DNA from: Adlercreutzia caecimuris B7
GTDB lineage: Bacteria > Actinomycetota > Coriobacteriia > Coriobacteriales > Eggerthellaceae
NCBI RefSeq assembly: GCF_000403355.2
Contig: NZ_KE159646.1
Location: forward strand, 1,846,735 to 1,910,734
Direction of reading: 5' to 3'
DNA: 64,000 bases
The notes below the pieces were generated by a model, which did not search any database, was not told the origin of the DNA, and saw nothing but the letters and a program-made list of their open reading frames with translations. The position numbers and the translations under genes are program-made. This document shows positions 50,385 to 57,262 of the stretch, piece by piece (position 1 is the stretch's first letter; every line of letters starts with the position of its first letter).

Positions 50385-51578
50385 TTAATCCAGTATCGCA
50401 TCGAGGAGTTCTGCGGCCTGGCGCTCTTTTTCATCAATCACGTGAGCGTAGATATTCAGCGTGGTGGTGATGTCGGCATGGCCCATCCGAGATTGCAGAG
50501 TCTTCACGTCAACACCCGCCGCAGCCTCCTGGCTGGCATGACTGTGGCGCAGCTCGTGGAAGGTGAAGGGCTTCACCTTGCCCATGTCCTCATAGGTGAT
50601 GCCGTTCGCCATGAAAAACTTTATCAGCCAGTTCCTGAAGGGCGAGAGAACGAGGTGCGCCGAATCGAAGTCCCTGGTGCAGCTGTAGTGGGAGCACACG
50701 GGGTAATGCCCTGGCACTTCTTCACCGCCGAATATATGCTCGGACTGCCATCCCCTCCAATCAGCAAGGAAGTTAACGACGCGCTGGCTGATGGTGATGG
50801 TTCTGATCGAGTGAGGAGTCTTCAGCGCCCTGTGGGACTTCCGTCGGCAGTACTGGTACCGCATGTGGATGCACCTGTTCTCGAGATCGACGTTCGACCA
50901 TTCCAGGCCCAGCGCCTCACCCTTGCGCGCACCCGTCATGAGAGCGAGGTAGACGGCTACGATCTCGCCCGACTTAGGCGATTCCTCAAGAATAGTCACC
51001 AGCTTCCTGAACTGCGCAAGGCTTAACGAGTGCTTCGTATTCTCCCTCGGTCTCCTCACATCCACACAGTCACAGGGATTAAACTGAAGCTTGTTCCGCT
51101 TCTTTGCGTGGCGGTATATCTGAGAGAGTTTTGAATGGTGCTTAAAAATAGCATCTTCCGACCATCCAATATCGCGCCAATGCTGGTAAACGTTCTCCAC
51201 TGCCTCTGGCTTCAGCTCCTCCATGAGATCGTTTTTGAAAGCCTCGCAGAGATGATCGATCACAGAGTCATCACGGATGATCGTGTTCTCGGCGTAGGTG
51301 CCAGACCGCTTCCGATCAGCGTGCCACTGCCTCGCGTAGCTGGCAACAGTGCCTATCGAGTTGATCTTGGCCTCATACTCCTGGCGTATCTCCTCGGCTA
51401 CTCGCTGAGCGTCGCTCTTCGTTCCGCGCACCGTTCGCAGCGGAGTCCATTTCAGCTTGCCATCGTCGTCGGTGTAGCGCAGCCTCACGCGCCAACGGTG
51501 GGGGATGATCTTCCCGTCTTTATCCTTGGCGGGTACGATTGACCCCTTTCCTAGTATTTGTTTCATGCCTACCTCCAA
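50385..51578 (-). CDS. int: Tyrosine site-specific integrase
   Basis: 397 residues. The N-terminal arm-binding domain (YTDDDGKLKWTPLRTVRGTK) and SAM-like core-binding domain (VASYARQWHADRKRSGTYAE) are followed by the catalytic domain with Arg in MTGARKGEALGLEWSNV, HELRHSHASQEAAAGVDV (H-x-x-R), GHADITTTLNIYAHV (His and the nucleophile Tyr). It recombines attP with the 3' end of tRNA-Ser; its gene starts 180 bp from attR. Full length, so the element should be mobile in principle. Confidence 0.92.
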   Translation of the reverse strand: MEVGMKQILGKGSIVPAKDKDGKIIPHRWRVRLRYTDDDGKLKWTPLRTVRGTKSDAQRVAEEIRQEYEAKINSIGTVASYARQWHADRKRSGTYAENTIIRDDSVIDHLCEAFKNDLMEELKPEAVENVYQHWRDIGWSEDAIFKHHSKLSQIYRHAKKRNKLQFNPCDCVDVRRPRENTKHSLSLAQFRKLVTILEESPKSGEIVAVYLALMTGARKGEALGLEWSNVDLENRCIHMRYQYCRRKSHRALKTPHSIRTITISQRVVNFLADWRGWQSEHIFGGEEVPGHYPVCSHYSCTRDFDSAHLVLSPFRNWLIKFFMANGITYEDMGKVKPFTFHELRHSHASQEAAAGVDVKTLQSRMGHADITTTLNIYAHVIDEKERQAAELLDAILD

Positions 51579-51630
51579 AAGTACAAACGTACGAAATCGC
51601 GTGAATTATGTCCTTCTGGAGAGCATTGTA

Positions 51631-51652
51631 AAAGTGGTCGAAAAGTGGTCGG
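51631..51652 (+). repeat. Paired GTGGTCG words at the right end
   Basis: AAAGTGGTCG then AAAAGTGGTCGG. Matches the pair at 36857-36877 inside the left end. Candidate integrase arm sites. Confidence 0.55.
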
Positions 51653-51758
51653 AAAGATTAAATTGGACGTGATCGAAACCTACTGGTTGGGATTGCGACC
51701 TGGGGAAACGTGTGTTAATTTAAGGTGGGTCAGCACAGTAGAGTTTAAGAGCGCGTGC

Positions 51759-51781
51759 TTCGAATCCCTACTCCTCCGCCA
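51759..51781 (+). repeat. attR core of the tRNA-Ser element
   Basis: Identical to the last 23 nt of tRNA-Ser at 36801-36823. Confidence 0.9.
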
Positions 51782-51791
51782 CTTGAATGCC

Positions 51792-51822
51792 AACGCTCCC
51801 TGATCAGGGAGCGTTTTCTTTT
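51792..51822 (+). terminator. Former terminator of tRNA-Ser, displaced by the element
   Basis: AACGCTCCCTGATCAGGGAG plus CGTT palindrome and TTCTTTT, 10 bp past attR. In a strain without the element it would directly follow the tRNA. Confidence 0.8.
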
Positions 51823-51836
51823 CACGAGCTCTTCCC

Positions 51837-51858
51837 GAGTGGTCGATAAGTGGTCGGG
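51837..51858 (+). repeat. Third GTGGTCG pair, outside attR
   Basis: AGTGGTCGATAAGTGGTCGG lies 56 bp outside attR in the chromosome and matches the left inner end of the element (36857). It may be the remnant of an older integration in the same tRNA. Confidence 0.5.
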
Positions 51859-51919
51859 GATATCCTTGCCGCCGGACGCCTCCCTCGTGCGCCCCTTGGA
51901 GCCCTTCGGCCGGAAGACG

Positions 51920-51957
51920 AAAAGGACCCCGTCCCTCGGCAACGAGGAGCGGGGCCC
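51920..51957 (-). terminator. Terminator of the second transglutaminase-like gene
   Basis: GGACCCCG/CGGGGCC hairpin; minus-strand T run CCTTTTC follows. Confidence 0.65.
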
Positions 51958-51966
51958 GGGGAGAAA

Positions 51967-53448
51967 CTAATCCAGGGAGGCCGAGCGGAAATAGGTTACG
52001 CCGTCCTCGCCCTTCAGCAGTGCCAACTTGGCGTTCTTGAAGGTGTAGGTCACATCCTTGCCCCACACATCGGTGCCGTCGGGCAGAAACACCGGGTTGC
52101 ATCCCGTCACCGAGCTCTTCTTCGTCGGCGTGCCGATAAGCTTCAGCAGCTCGGCGGCGTTCCCCTCCTTCTTGGCAGCCGCCTGAATAGCCCTGGTCTT
52201 CTCGGCGTCGTAGACGCCCTTGCCGCTGAACCAGTACAGCTTGCCCTTGTAGCAGGACAGGCCCGTGGCGCGGCGGCCGTTCTCCAGGTACAGCCCCTGC
52301 TTGTTGGAGGTCCAGCCGGCCTTCGCGCGACCCGTCTTCGTCACCCGATACATGTCGCCGGACACCTTCACCGTGCGGGTCTTCTTGCCCGTGAGCAGCT
52401 TGCCCTTGGCCGAGAACACGTAGCGCTTGCCCTTCACGATCGCCGGACCCGTGGCCGCCTTGGCGTTCTTCTGGAAGTAGTAGCGGGAGCCCTTCACGGT
52501 CTTCCAGGCGCCCTTCAGCTTCTTGCCCTTCTGGTAGTAGACGTAGGAGCCGCCCACCTTTACCAAGCCATTGCTGGCAGCGGCGTTCACCTCGGCCTCG
52601 GAGCTCTTGGGCTTCTCGCCGACGTACTTCGAGGTGGCGTACCCGTTGGAAGCCGACGGCACGAGCAGCTGCACCGAGCGGTTGAAGATGCCCGCGTTCT
52701 TCCCGCCGTAGTACTTCGAGAAGCTCTTCGCCTCGGCAAAGAGCGGATCGTAGTACCTGTTACCGATCTTCGCGCAGCCGTGACCGCCGATACCGGAAGC
52801 CTTGTCGACGCCCACGTACACCTTGTCGTAGCCGATGGCCAGCGCCAAATATGCGAAGGCCGCGCCGTCGGACATACAGCAGCCGCTGCGGTTGCCCTTC
52901 CACTTCTTCTTGAAGTGATCGTTGGCGAAATCGGCTGCCCAGCCCTCGTAGTTGCGGAACTTGCGGTACTGATGGTAATAGCCCTTCTGCACCCACTTGA
53001 AGCATTTCAGCAGCTTGGTAGCCTTGCTGTCGCTTTTCTTGGTAATCTCGGCTACCTTGTCCCGCGCCGTCAGAAGCGTGCGGTATTCCTTGGCCTCGTA
53101 ATCCTTCATCTTCTTGCCCGTTGGCTTGTAGAAGGTGCTCTTTACCTTGTAGGCCTCCATGCGGCCCTTGGAGTTCAAGTAGTAGGTAGTGGCGCCGTCC
53201 TTCACCGTGCCCGTTCTTATGACGCCCTTTTTGCTGAAGAAGTAGTAGCTCTTGCCGATCTTCTGCTTACCGATGAGCGGCGTGCCGTTCTTGTAGTAGA
53301 GCTTCTTGCCGTTCACCGTCTGCCAGCCCTTCGCGGGCGCGTCGGCGAAAGCCGGCTGCACCTCGACCGTCATCGCAGCCACGCAGGCGCACAGCAGCAC
53401 GGCCGCAAACGCCGCCATGGCGGTGCGCATCATCTTCGATGCCGTCAT
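51967..53448 (-). CDS. Secreted transglutaminase-like protein with cell-wall-binding repeats (paralogue)
   Basis: 493 residues. Signal peptide (FAAVLLCACVAAM, cleavage near AFA/DAP). Triad of the transglutaminase-like fold: Cys in GCCMSDGAAFAYLALAIG, His in GIGGHGCAKIG, Asp in YYDPLFAE. The flanks again carry choline/glucan-binding-like repeats (GWQTVNGKKLYYKNGTPLIG, KGAWKTVKGSRYYFQKNAKA). Same layout as the protein at 32014, including the C-terminal LLKLIGTPTKK/LLKLLGSPQKR segment, so they are duplicates with diverged catalytic centres. ATG 53448 with GAGGG. Confidence 0.82.
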   Translation of the reverse strand: MTASKMMRTAMAAFAAVLLCACVAAMTVEVQPAFADAPAKGWQTVNGKKLYYKNGTPLIGKQKIGKSYYFFSKKGVIRTGTVKDGATTYYLNSKGRMEAYKVKSTFYKPTGKKMKDYEAKEYRTLLTARDKVAEITKKSDSKATKLLKCFKWVQKGYYHQYRKFRNYEGWAADFANDHFKKKWKGNRSGCCMSDGAAFAYLALAIGYDKVYVGVDKASGIGGHGCAKIGNRYYDPLFAEAKSFSKYYGGKNAGIFNRSVQLLVPSASNGYATSKYVGEKPKSSEAEVNAAASNGLVKVGGSYVYYQKGKKLKGAWKTVKGSRYYFQKNAKAATGPAIVKGKRYVFSAKGKLLTGKKTRTVKVSGDMYRVTKTGRAKAGWTSNKQGLYLENGRRATGLSCYKGKLYWFSGKGVYDAEKTRAIQAAAKKEGNAAELLKLIGTPTKKSSVTGCNPVFLPDGTDVWGKDVTYTFKNAKLALLKGEDGVTYFRSASLD

Positions 53449-53623
53449 CGTATTCCCTCTCTTTTCCAGCCCCGCCTGCGCAGGGCTCTCCCCAGCGTTT
53501 CTCTCTGTCGGATCATAATAGTTCTTCTGGTGCGGAACCGCAAACGCGCAATCGACGGCAAGTGGCAATGACCTGGGGAATTGGCAAGGCAGATGAAGCC
53601 TGCGGCGGAATTGCGAAGCGAGC

Positions 53624-53986
53624 TCAGCGCCCCCAGGGCCAGCGGCGGCGCGTGGTGGCGGCGAGACGCTTCTTGCGATAGGCGGGGTTGTGCTTCAGGA
53701 AGCGGCGGTTGGCGAGGCGGGTGATGCCGAGCCCGACCAGAGAGACGGCGAGAAAGCTGAGCGTGAGATCGAGCACCGCCGGCGCGTTGTCGAAAAAGGC
53801 GTACACCGAAACCAGGGCGAAGCATACGCTGAGGGCACCGCACAGCCAGGTGAACAGGCGAATGAGCACCTCTTTGGCCCGGGCTGGAGAATGGCGGTAG
53901 GTGACGACCAGGTAGATGACGCCGGCCACCAGGGCCAGCACCAGCACCAGGGGCACCACGCGGGAAAGGCGAGCGAGAAGTCCCAT
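53624..53986 (-). CDS. Small membrane protein encoded after ispE
   Basis: 120 residues with three predicted helices (VVPLVLVLALVAGVIYLVV, LFTWLCGALSVCFALVSVYA and LDLTLSFLAVSLVGLGITRL) and a basic C-terminal tail ending in a Trp/Arg-rich cluster. The gene starts within or next to the ispE stop, so it is translationally coupled; ATG 53986 has the better spaced GGAAGG. Function unknown. Confidence 0.6.
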   Translation of the reverse strand: MGLLARLSRVVPLVLVLALVAGVIYLVVTYRHSPARAKEVLIRLFTWLCGALSVCFALVSVYAFFDNAPAVLDLTLSFLAVSLVGLGITRLANRRFLKHNPAYRKKRLAATTRRRWPWGR

Positions 53987-53991
53987 GGCCA

Positions 53992-55059
53992 TTACCTTCC
54001 GGGAACCACGGCGGCCCGCAAGCCGCTGAAGCTCGTCGGGCGCGCCCACCAGCCGCGGCTGAGGGCCGCCGTGGCGATGCGGCTCGCCTCGGCGAAGGAC
54101 TCTGCCACGGCAAAGGTGGCCGACCCGCTGCCGCAGAGCAGCACGTTTTCGGCGCCCACCTGGTCGGCAAGCCACGCACGCACCCCGGCCAGCTCGGGAA
54201 GCAGCGACTCGGCTGCGAAAGCCAGGTTGTTTGCCAGGGGCACCCCATCGGCGCTTGCCGCGGCGGCGGCCGCCTGCAGCAGGGCGGCCGAGACCGGTGC
54301 GGGCGCCTCGTCGAAGGCGCGGTAGGCCGCAGCCGTGGAGACGCCGCCCGCCGGTTTCACGAGCACGACGGCCTTGCGGGAAGGCTCGAGGATGCGCTGC
54401 AGAACCTCACCCGCGCCGCCGAGCTGAGCGCAGCCGCCCTGCAGGAAGAAGGCCACATCGGCGCTGAGCGCTTGGGCCGTGGCGACCACGCGCGCATCGT
54501 CGGGGCTCACGCCCCACTGCGAGGCCAGTCCCACGAGCACGGCCGCCGCGTTCGACGAGCCGCCGCCCAAACCGCCCTCGGCGGGAATGTGCTTCTCGAT
54601 GCGCAACTGCACGATCTCGGCCCCCTCGCGGCCGAGCGCCCGGGCCAGAGCATCGGCGGCCTTGAACGCGAGGTTGTCCGCCGCGGGCACCGACAGGTCT
54701 GCCCCCGTGCGATCGGCCAGGTCGATAGCCACGGCCAAGTTGCCAGCCGGGCCACCGAGCGCAATGTCGACGCGCCCCGCGGCAGCCTGCTCGGCGAGCT
54801 GGGCCACCTCGTCTTCCGAAGCCGGCTGCACGCGCAAGTACACCGTGTCGTGCAGGGCCAAGGCGTGCATGACGGTGTCCGCATCGTGGTAGCCGTCCGG
54901 GCGGCGCGCGCCGATGGACAGCAGCAAGTTCACCTTCGCGGGCGAGACCACCTTCACCGCATTCGGCCCCATAAAGGCGGCCGCCGACCACTGGGCCTCG
55001 CGAGCCGCCGCCAGGAGATTCACTTCCGCCTCGCGATTACGCTGGGTGTTCTCGGTCAT
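53992..55059 (-). CDS. ispE: 4-diphosphocytidyl-2-C-methyl-D-erythritol kinase
   Basis: 355 residues, longer than typical by a non-conserved 30-residue N-terminus and an Ala-rich insert. GHMP kinase motifs: SPAKVNLLLSIGARRPDGYH, then the ATP loop IPAEGGLGGGSSNAAAVL, then the C-terminal LLCGSGSATFAVAES. Phosphorylates CDP-ME in the MEP isoprenoid pathway. ATG 55059 overlaps the stop of tadA by four bases, so the two are co-transcribed. Confidence 0.9.
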   Translation of the reverse strand: MTENTQRNREAEVNLLAAAREAQWSAAAFMGPNAVKVVSPAKVNLLLSIGARRPDGYHDADTVMHALALHDTVYLRVQPASEDEVAQLAEQAAAGRVDIALGGPAGNLAVAIDLADRTGADLSVPAADNLAFKAADALARALGREGAEIVQLRIEKHIPAEGGLGGGSSNAAAVLVGLASQWGVSPDDARVVATAQALSADVAFFLQGGCAQLGGAGEVLQRILEPSRKAVVLVKPAGGVSTAAAYRAFDEAPAPVSAALLQAAAAAASADGVPLANNLAFAAESLLPELAGVRAWLADQVGAENVLLCGSGSATFAVAESFAEASRIATAALSRGWWARPTSFSGLRAAVVPGR

Positions 55060-55604
55060 TCGGTTTCCTTTCGTGTCGCCGCGCGCTTCCCGCGCCGAGC
55101 GGCGAAGAAATCGCGCAGCAGTTCCGCGCACTCTTCCTCGCGCACGCCGCGCACGGCCTCGAACTGGTGGTTCAGGCGCTCATCGGCATGGATGTCGTAC
55201 AGCGTGCCCACAGCACCGGCCTTCTGGTCGGCCGCGCCGTACACGCAGCGGGCCACGCGCGTCTGGTGCATGAGGCCCGCGCACATGATGCAGGGCTCAA
55301 GGGTCACATACACCGTGCAGTCGGAAAGCCGCCACGCATCGAGTACGCGGGAGGCCTCCTTCATAGCGAGAAACTCCGCGTGCCCCGCCGGGTCGCGGTC
55401 GGTCTCGCGCCGGTTGTGGGCCCGAGAGATGACGCGGGGCTCAGCCAAGGGACGCCGCGTGCCGCGGTCCATGGGCTCGTGCACCACTACCGCGCCGATG
55501 GGCACCTCGCCCGCGGCCGCGGCCGCCCGCGCCTCTTCCAAGGCCAGGGCCATGTACTGCTCGTCGAGCGCGCGCTGCTCTTCAGGTGTGCGATGTTCGT
55601 TCAT
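55056..55604 (-). CDS. tadA: tRNA-specific adenosine-34 deaminase
   Basis: 182 residues. Zinc/catalytic motifs of the CDA fold: GHAEFLAM (H-A-E) and EPCIMCAGLM (P-C-x-x-C). Converts A34 of tRNA-Arg(ACG) to inosine. A basic insert of about 20 residues (HEPMDRGTRRPLAEPRVISR) is longer than in E. coli TadA. Start ATG 55604 has no strong Shine-Dalgarno. First gene of the tadA-ispE-membrane protein operon. Confidence 0.9.
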   Translation of the reverse strand: MNEHRTPEEQRALDEQYMALALEEARAAAAAGEVPIGAVVVHEPMDRGTRRPLAEPRVISRAHNRRETDRDPAGHAEFLAMKEASRVLDAWRLSDCTVYVTLEPCIMCAGLMHQTRVARCVYGAADQKAGAVGTLYDIHADERLNHQFEAVRGVREEECAELLRDFFAARRGKRAATRKETE

Positions 55605-55624
55605 AGCGGGAATTATAGCGAACG

Positions 55625-55679
55625 AGAAGAGCACGGCCGGGGAGGGTCGGCCGCGCTCTTCCAAATCTCCGTCAGGCCG
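55625..55679. repeat. 55-bp direct repeat, left copy (terminator)
   Basis: AGAAGAGCACGGCCGGGGAG and the rest through CTCCGTCAGGCCG match 57161-57215 at 54 of 55 positions. Each copy includes a strong hairpin that ends minus-strand transcription: the left copy for the AAA gene, the right copy for the FAD oxidoreductase gene. Confidence 0.92.
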
Positions 55680-55718
55680 CGGCGGAGATCGGCAGCCTCG
55701 ACAGATCCGAACGGAAAA

Positions 55719-56999
55719 TCACGGCTTCAGGCACCCAATCGGCACCACGCAGACACCATCCTCACGACGATAGCCGTACTCGGTAGCTGTAACCACGAGC
55801 TTCACATCGGGAAGACGCAGCGGGACTTGCTTTTCCTTTTTGTTGTGCTCGGAAACAAGCCGCTCGATTTCAAGAAGATGCTTCGCTCCTTCATCAATCT
55901 CGCCTTCGCCGAGCTTAAATTCAACGAGCGCATACCGCCCATCGCCAAGATGGAGCACCGCATCGGCCTCCAATCCGTACCGATCGCGATAATACGATAG
56001 CTCGCCCCCGAGGGCAGAGGAGTAGGCCTTCAAATCCCTCATGCAGAGAGATTCGAAGAGGAATCCCAGCGTTTTGAAGTCTTCATTGAAATATGCCGGG
56101 CTCAACCCAAGCGCGGCAACGGCAACGGACGGATCCACCATATTCCGCTTCTTCGAAGCACGAATCGCTGTTTTTGATCTAATGGCAGGGCACCACGCGA
56201 GAACATCCTCGACAATATAAAGCTTCTCGAGCGCCTCAAGATAATCGTAGAACGTCGATTCGGACAGCTCCGCCGTTGCCCGCACATCACCATAGATTGT
56301 CTTCGTCTCTGCCAACGTGCATAGGTTTCGTGCATAGGAGCGCAGAATCGCCTCGACCCATCGAGGGTTTCTCTTCTGCCCATCTATGTTGGACATGTCA
56401 ACAGAACATGTCTGGCGAAAAAGATCTTTGGCCACCGCCAGCTGCGAGCGCAGGGACGTGTTATTGACGGCATGCGGCCATCCGCCTCGGCATATCGCCA
56501 CAATCAGCTCGTCGACAGAGAGCTTCGAAATGCAACCGTCGTAGCTCGACGGGTCGTCGAAAAGCGCTTTGAGAGAGACAGCGCCGTCCGACTCGCCGCT
56601 TTCGAACAAGCTCATCGGCTGCATCTTCATCGTTGATATGCGCAAGGTGCCTGTGTGCGGAGTCTCCACTTCTCGCGATGTCGATCCCGTAAGAATATAG
56701 AGCCCGTTCTTTTGCTCATCATCCACCGATTTGCGAACGGCACCCCACAGTTTCGGCGCGTCTTGCCACTCATCGAAAAGCCTTGGCTTCGGCCCCTCCA
56801 ACAGCCGCGACGGCTGCATTCTCGCTACGGCAAGATAGTTGTCGCGCTTGTCCTCGTCCTGCAACTCCACAACACTGGCAGCTTTTTGCTTAGCGGTAGT
56901 GGTCTTGCCGCAGCCTTTAGGGCCCACGATGAGCGTGGCGCCGAAAGATTCCAGGCGAAGCTCGAGCTCTTGGTCTGCAATGCGACTGCGATACCGCAT
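55719..56999 (-). CDS. AAA ATPase with DUF4143 nuclease-like C-terminus
   Basis: 426 residues. Walker A GPKGCGKTTTAKQ at residues 27-39, Walker B-like PRLFDEWQDAP, sensor YILTGSTSR (AAA_14), then the DUF4143 domain with the PDDEXK-like GLEADAVLHLGDGRYALVEFKLGEGE (D...E-x-K). Such proteins are abundant and mobile in gut bacteria; roles are poorly defined and defence or toxin-antitoxin connections have been proposed. AAAGGAG precedes the ATG. It is solitary, AT-richer than its neighbours, and bracketed by the 55-bp repeats. Confidence 0.85.
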   Translation of the reverse strand: MRYRSRIADQELELRLESFGATLIVGPKGCGKTTTAKQKAASVVELQDEDKRDNYLAVARMQPSRLLEGPKPRLFDEWQDAPKLWGAVRKSVDDEQKNGLYILTGSTSREVETPHTGTLRISTMKMQPMSLFESGESDGAVSLKALFDDPSSYDGCISKLSVDELIVAICRGGWPHAVNNTSLRSQLAVAKDLFRQTCSVDMSNIDGQKRNPRWVEAILRSYARNLCTLAETKTIYGDVRATAELSESTFYDYLEALEKLYIVEDVLAWCPAIRSKTAIRASKKRNMVDPSVAVAALGLSPAYFNEDFKTLGFLFESLCMRDLKAYSSALGGELSYYRDRYGLEADAVLHLGDGRYALVEFKLGEGEIDEGAKHLLEIERLVSEHNKKEKQVPLRLPDVKLVVTATEYGYRREDGVCVVPIGCLKP

Positions 57000-57160
57000 T
57001 ATTGATCACTCCTTTAACAATTTCTATGCAATCATGGCATCTACGTTGTAGTTTACACTGAATTGCGGCATTTTATCGGAGAGATTTGCGTTACATTTCT
57101 GGACACATTTGCGTCATAAGAGCAACGTGGAGCATGCAGAGGGGCGAGAACGGAAGAGAT

Positions 57161-57215
57161 AGAAGAGCGCGGCCGGGGAGGGTCGGCCGCGCTCTTCCAA
57201 ATCTCCGTCAGGCCG
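57161..57215. repeat. 55-bp direct repeat, right copy (terminator)
   Basis: Right partner of 55625-55679. It sits 48 bp after the FAD oxidoreductase stop. The hairpin GAAGAGCGCGGCCG/CGGCCGCGCTCTTC is a bidirectional terminator. Confidence 0.92.
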
Positions 57216-57262
57216 AAGGCCCGAGGAGGCGATGATGATGCGAGTGCTGCTTCCGGCAGCCT

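Larger units (their letters stand above)
36801..51781. mobile_element. 15-kb integrative element with HUH-SF3 Rep, integrated in tRNA-Ser
   Basis: Bounded by the 23-bp direct repeat TTCGAATCCCTACTCCTCCG+CCA at 36801-36823 (tRNA end) and 51759-51781. The integrase gene abuts the right end and the excisionase-like gene the left end. Between them, nearly all genes are on the minus strand: FtsK-like ATPase, membrane and small proteins, surface cargo, Rep and an origin-like region. No relaxase other than the HUH domain of Rep and no type IV secretion genes are seen, so transfer, if any, would use the FtsK-like ATPase as in actinobacterial AICEs. Confidence 0.9.

Noticed and set aside
50093..50437. 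Minus-strand frame overlapping the integrase end
   Set aside because: Overlaps the integrase in another frame, basic low-complexity composition, no binding site.
36801..51781. Prophage instead of integrative element
   Set aside because: No capsid, terminase, portal, tail or lysis genes; Rep, FtsK-like and surface genes dominate.
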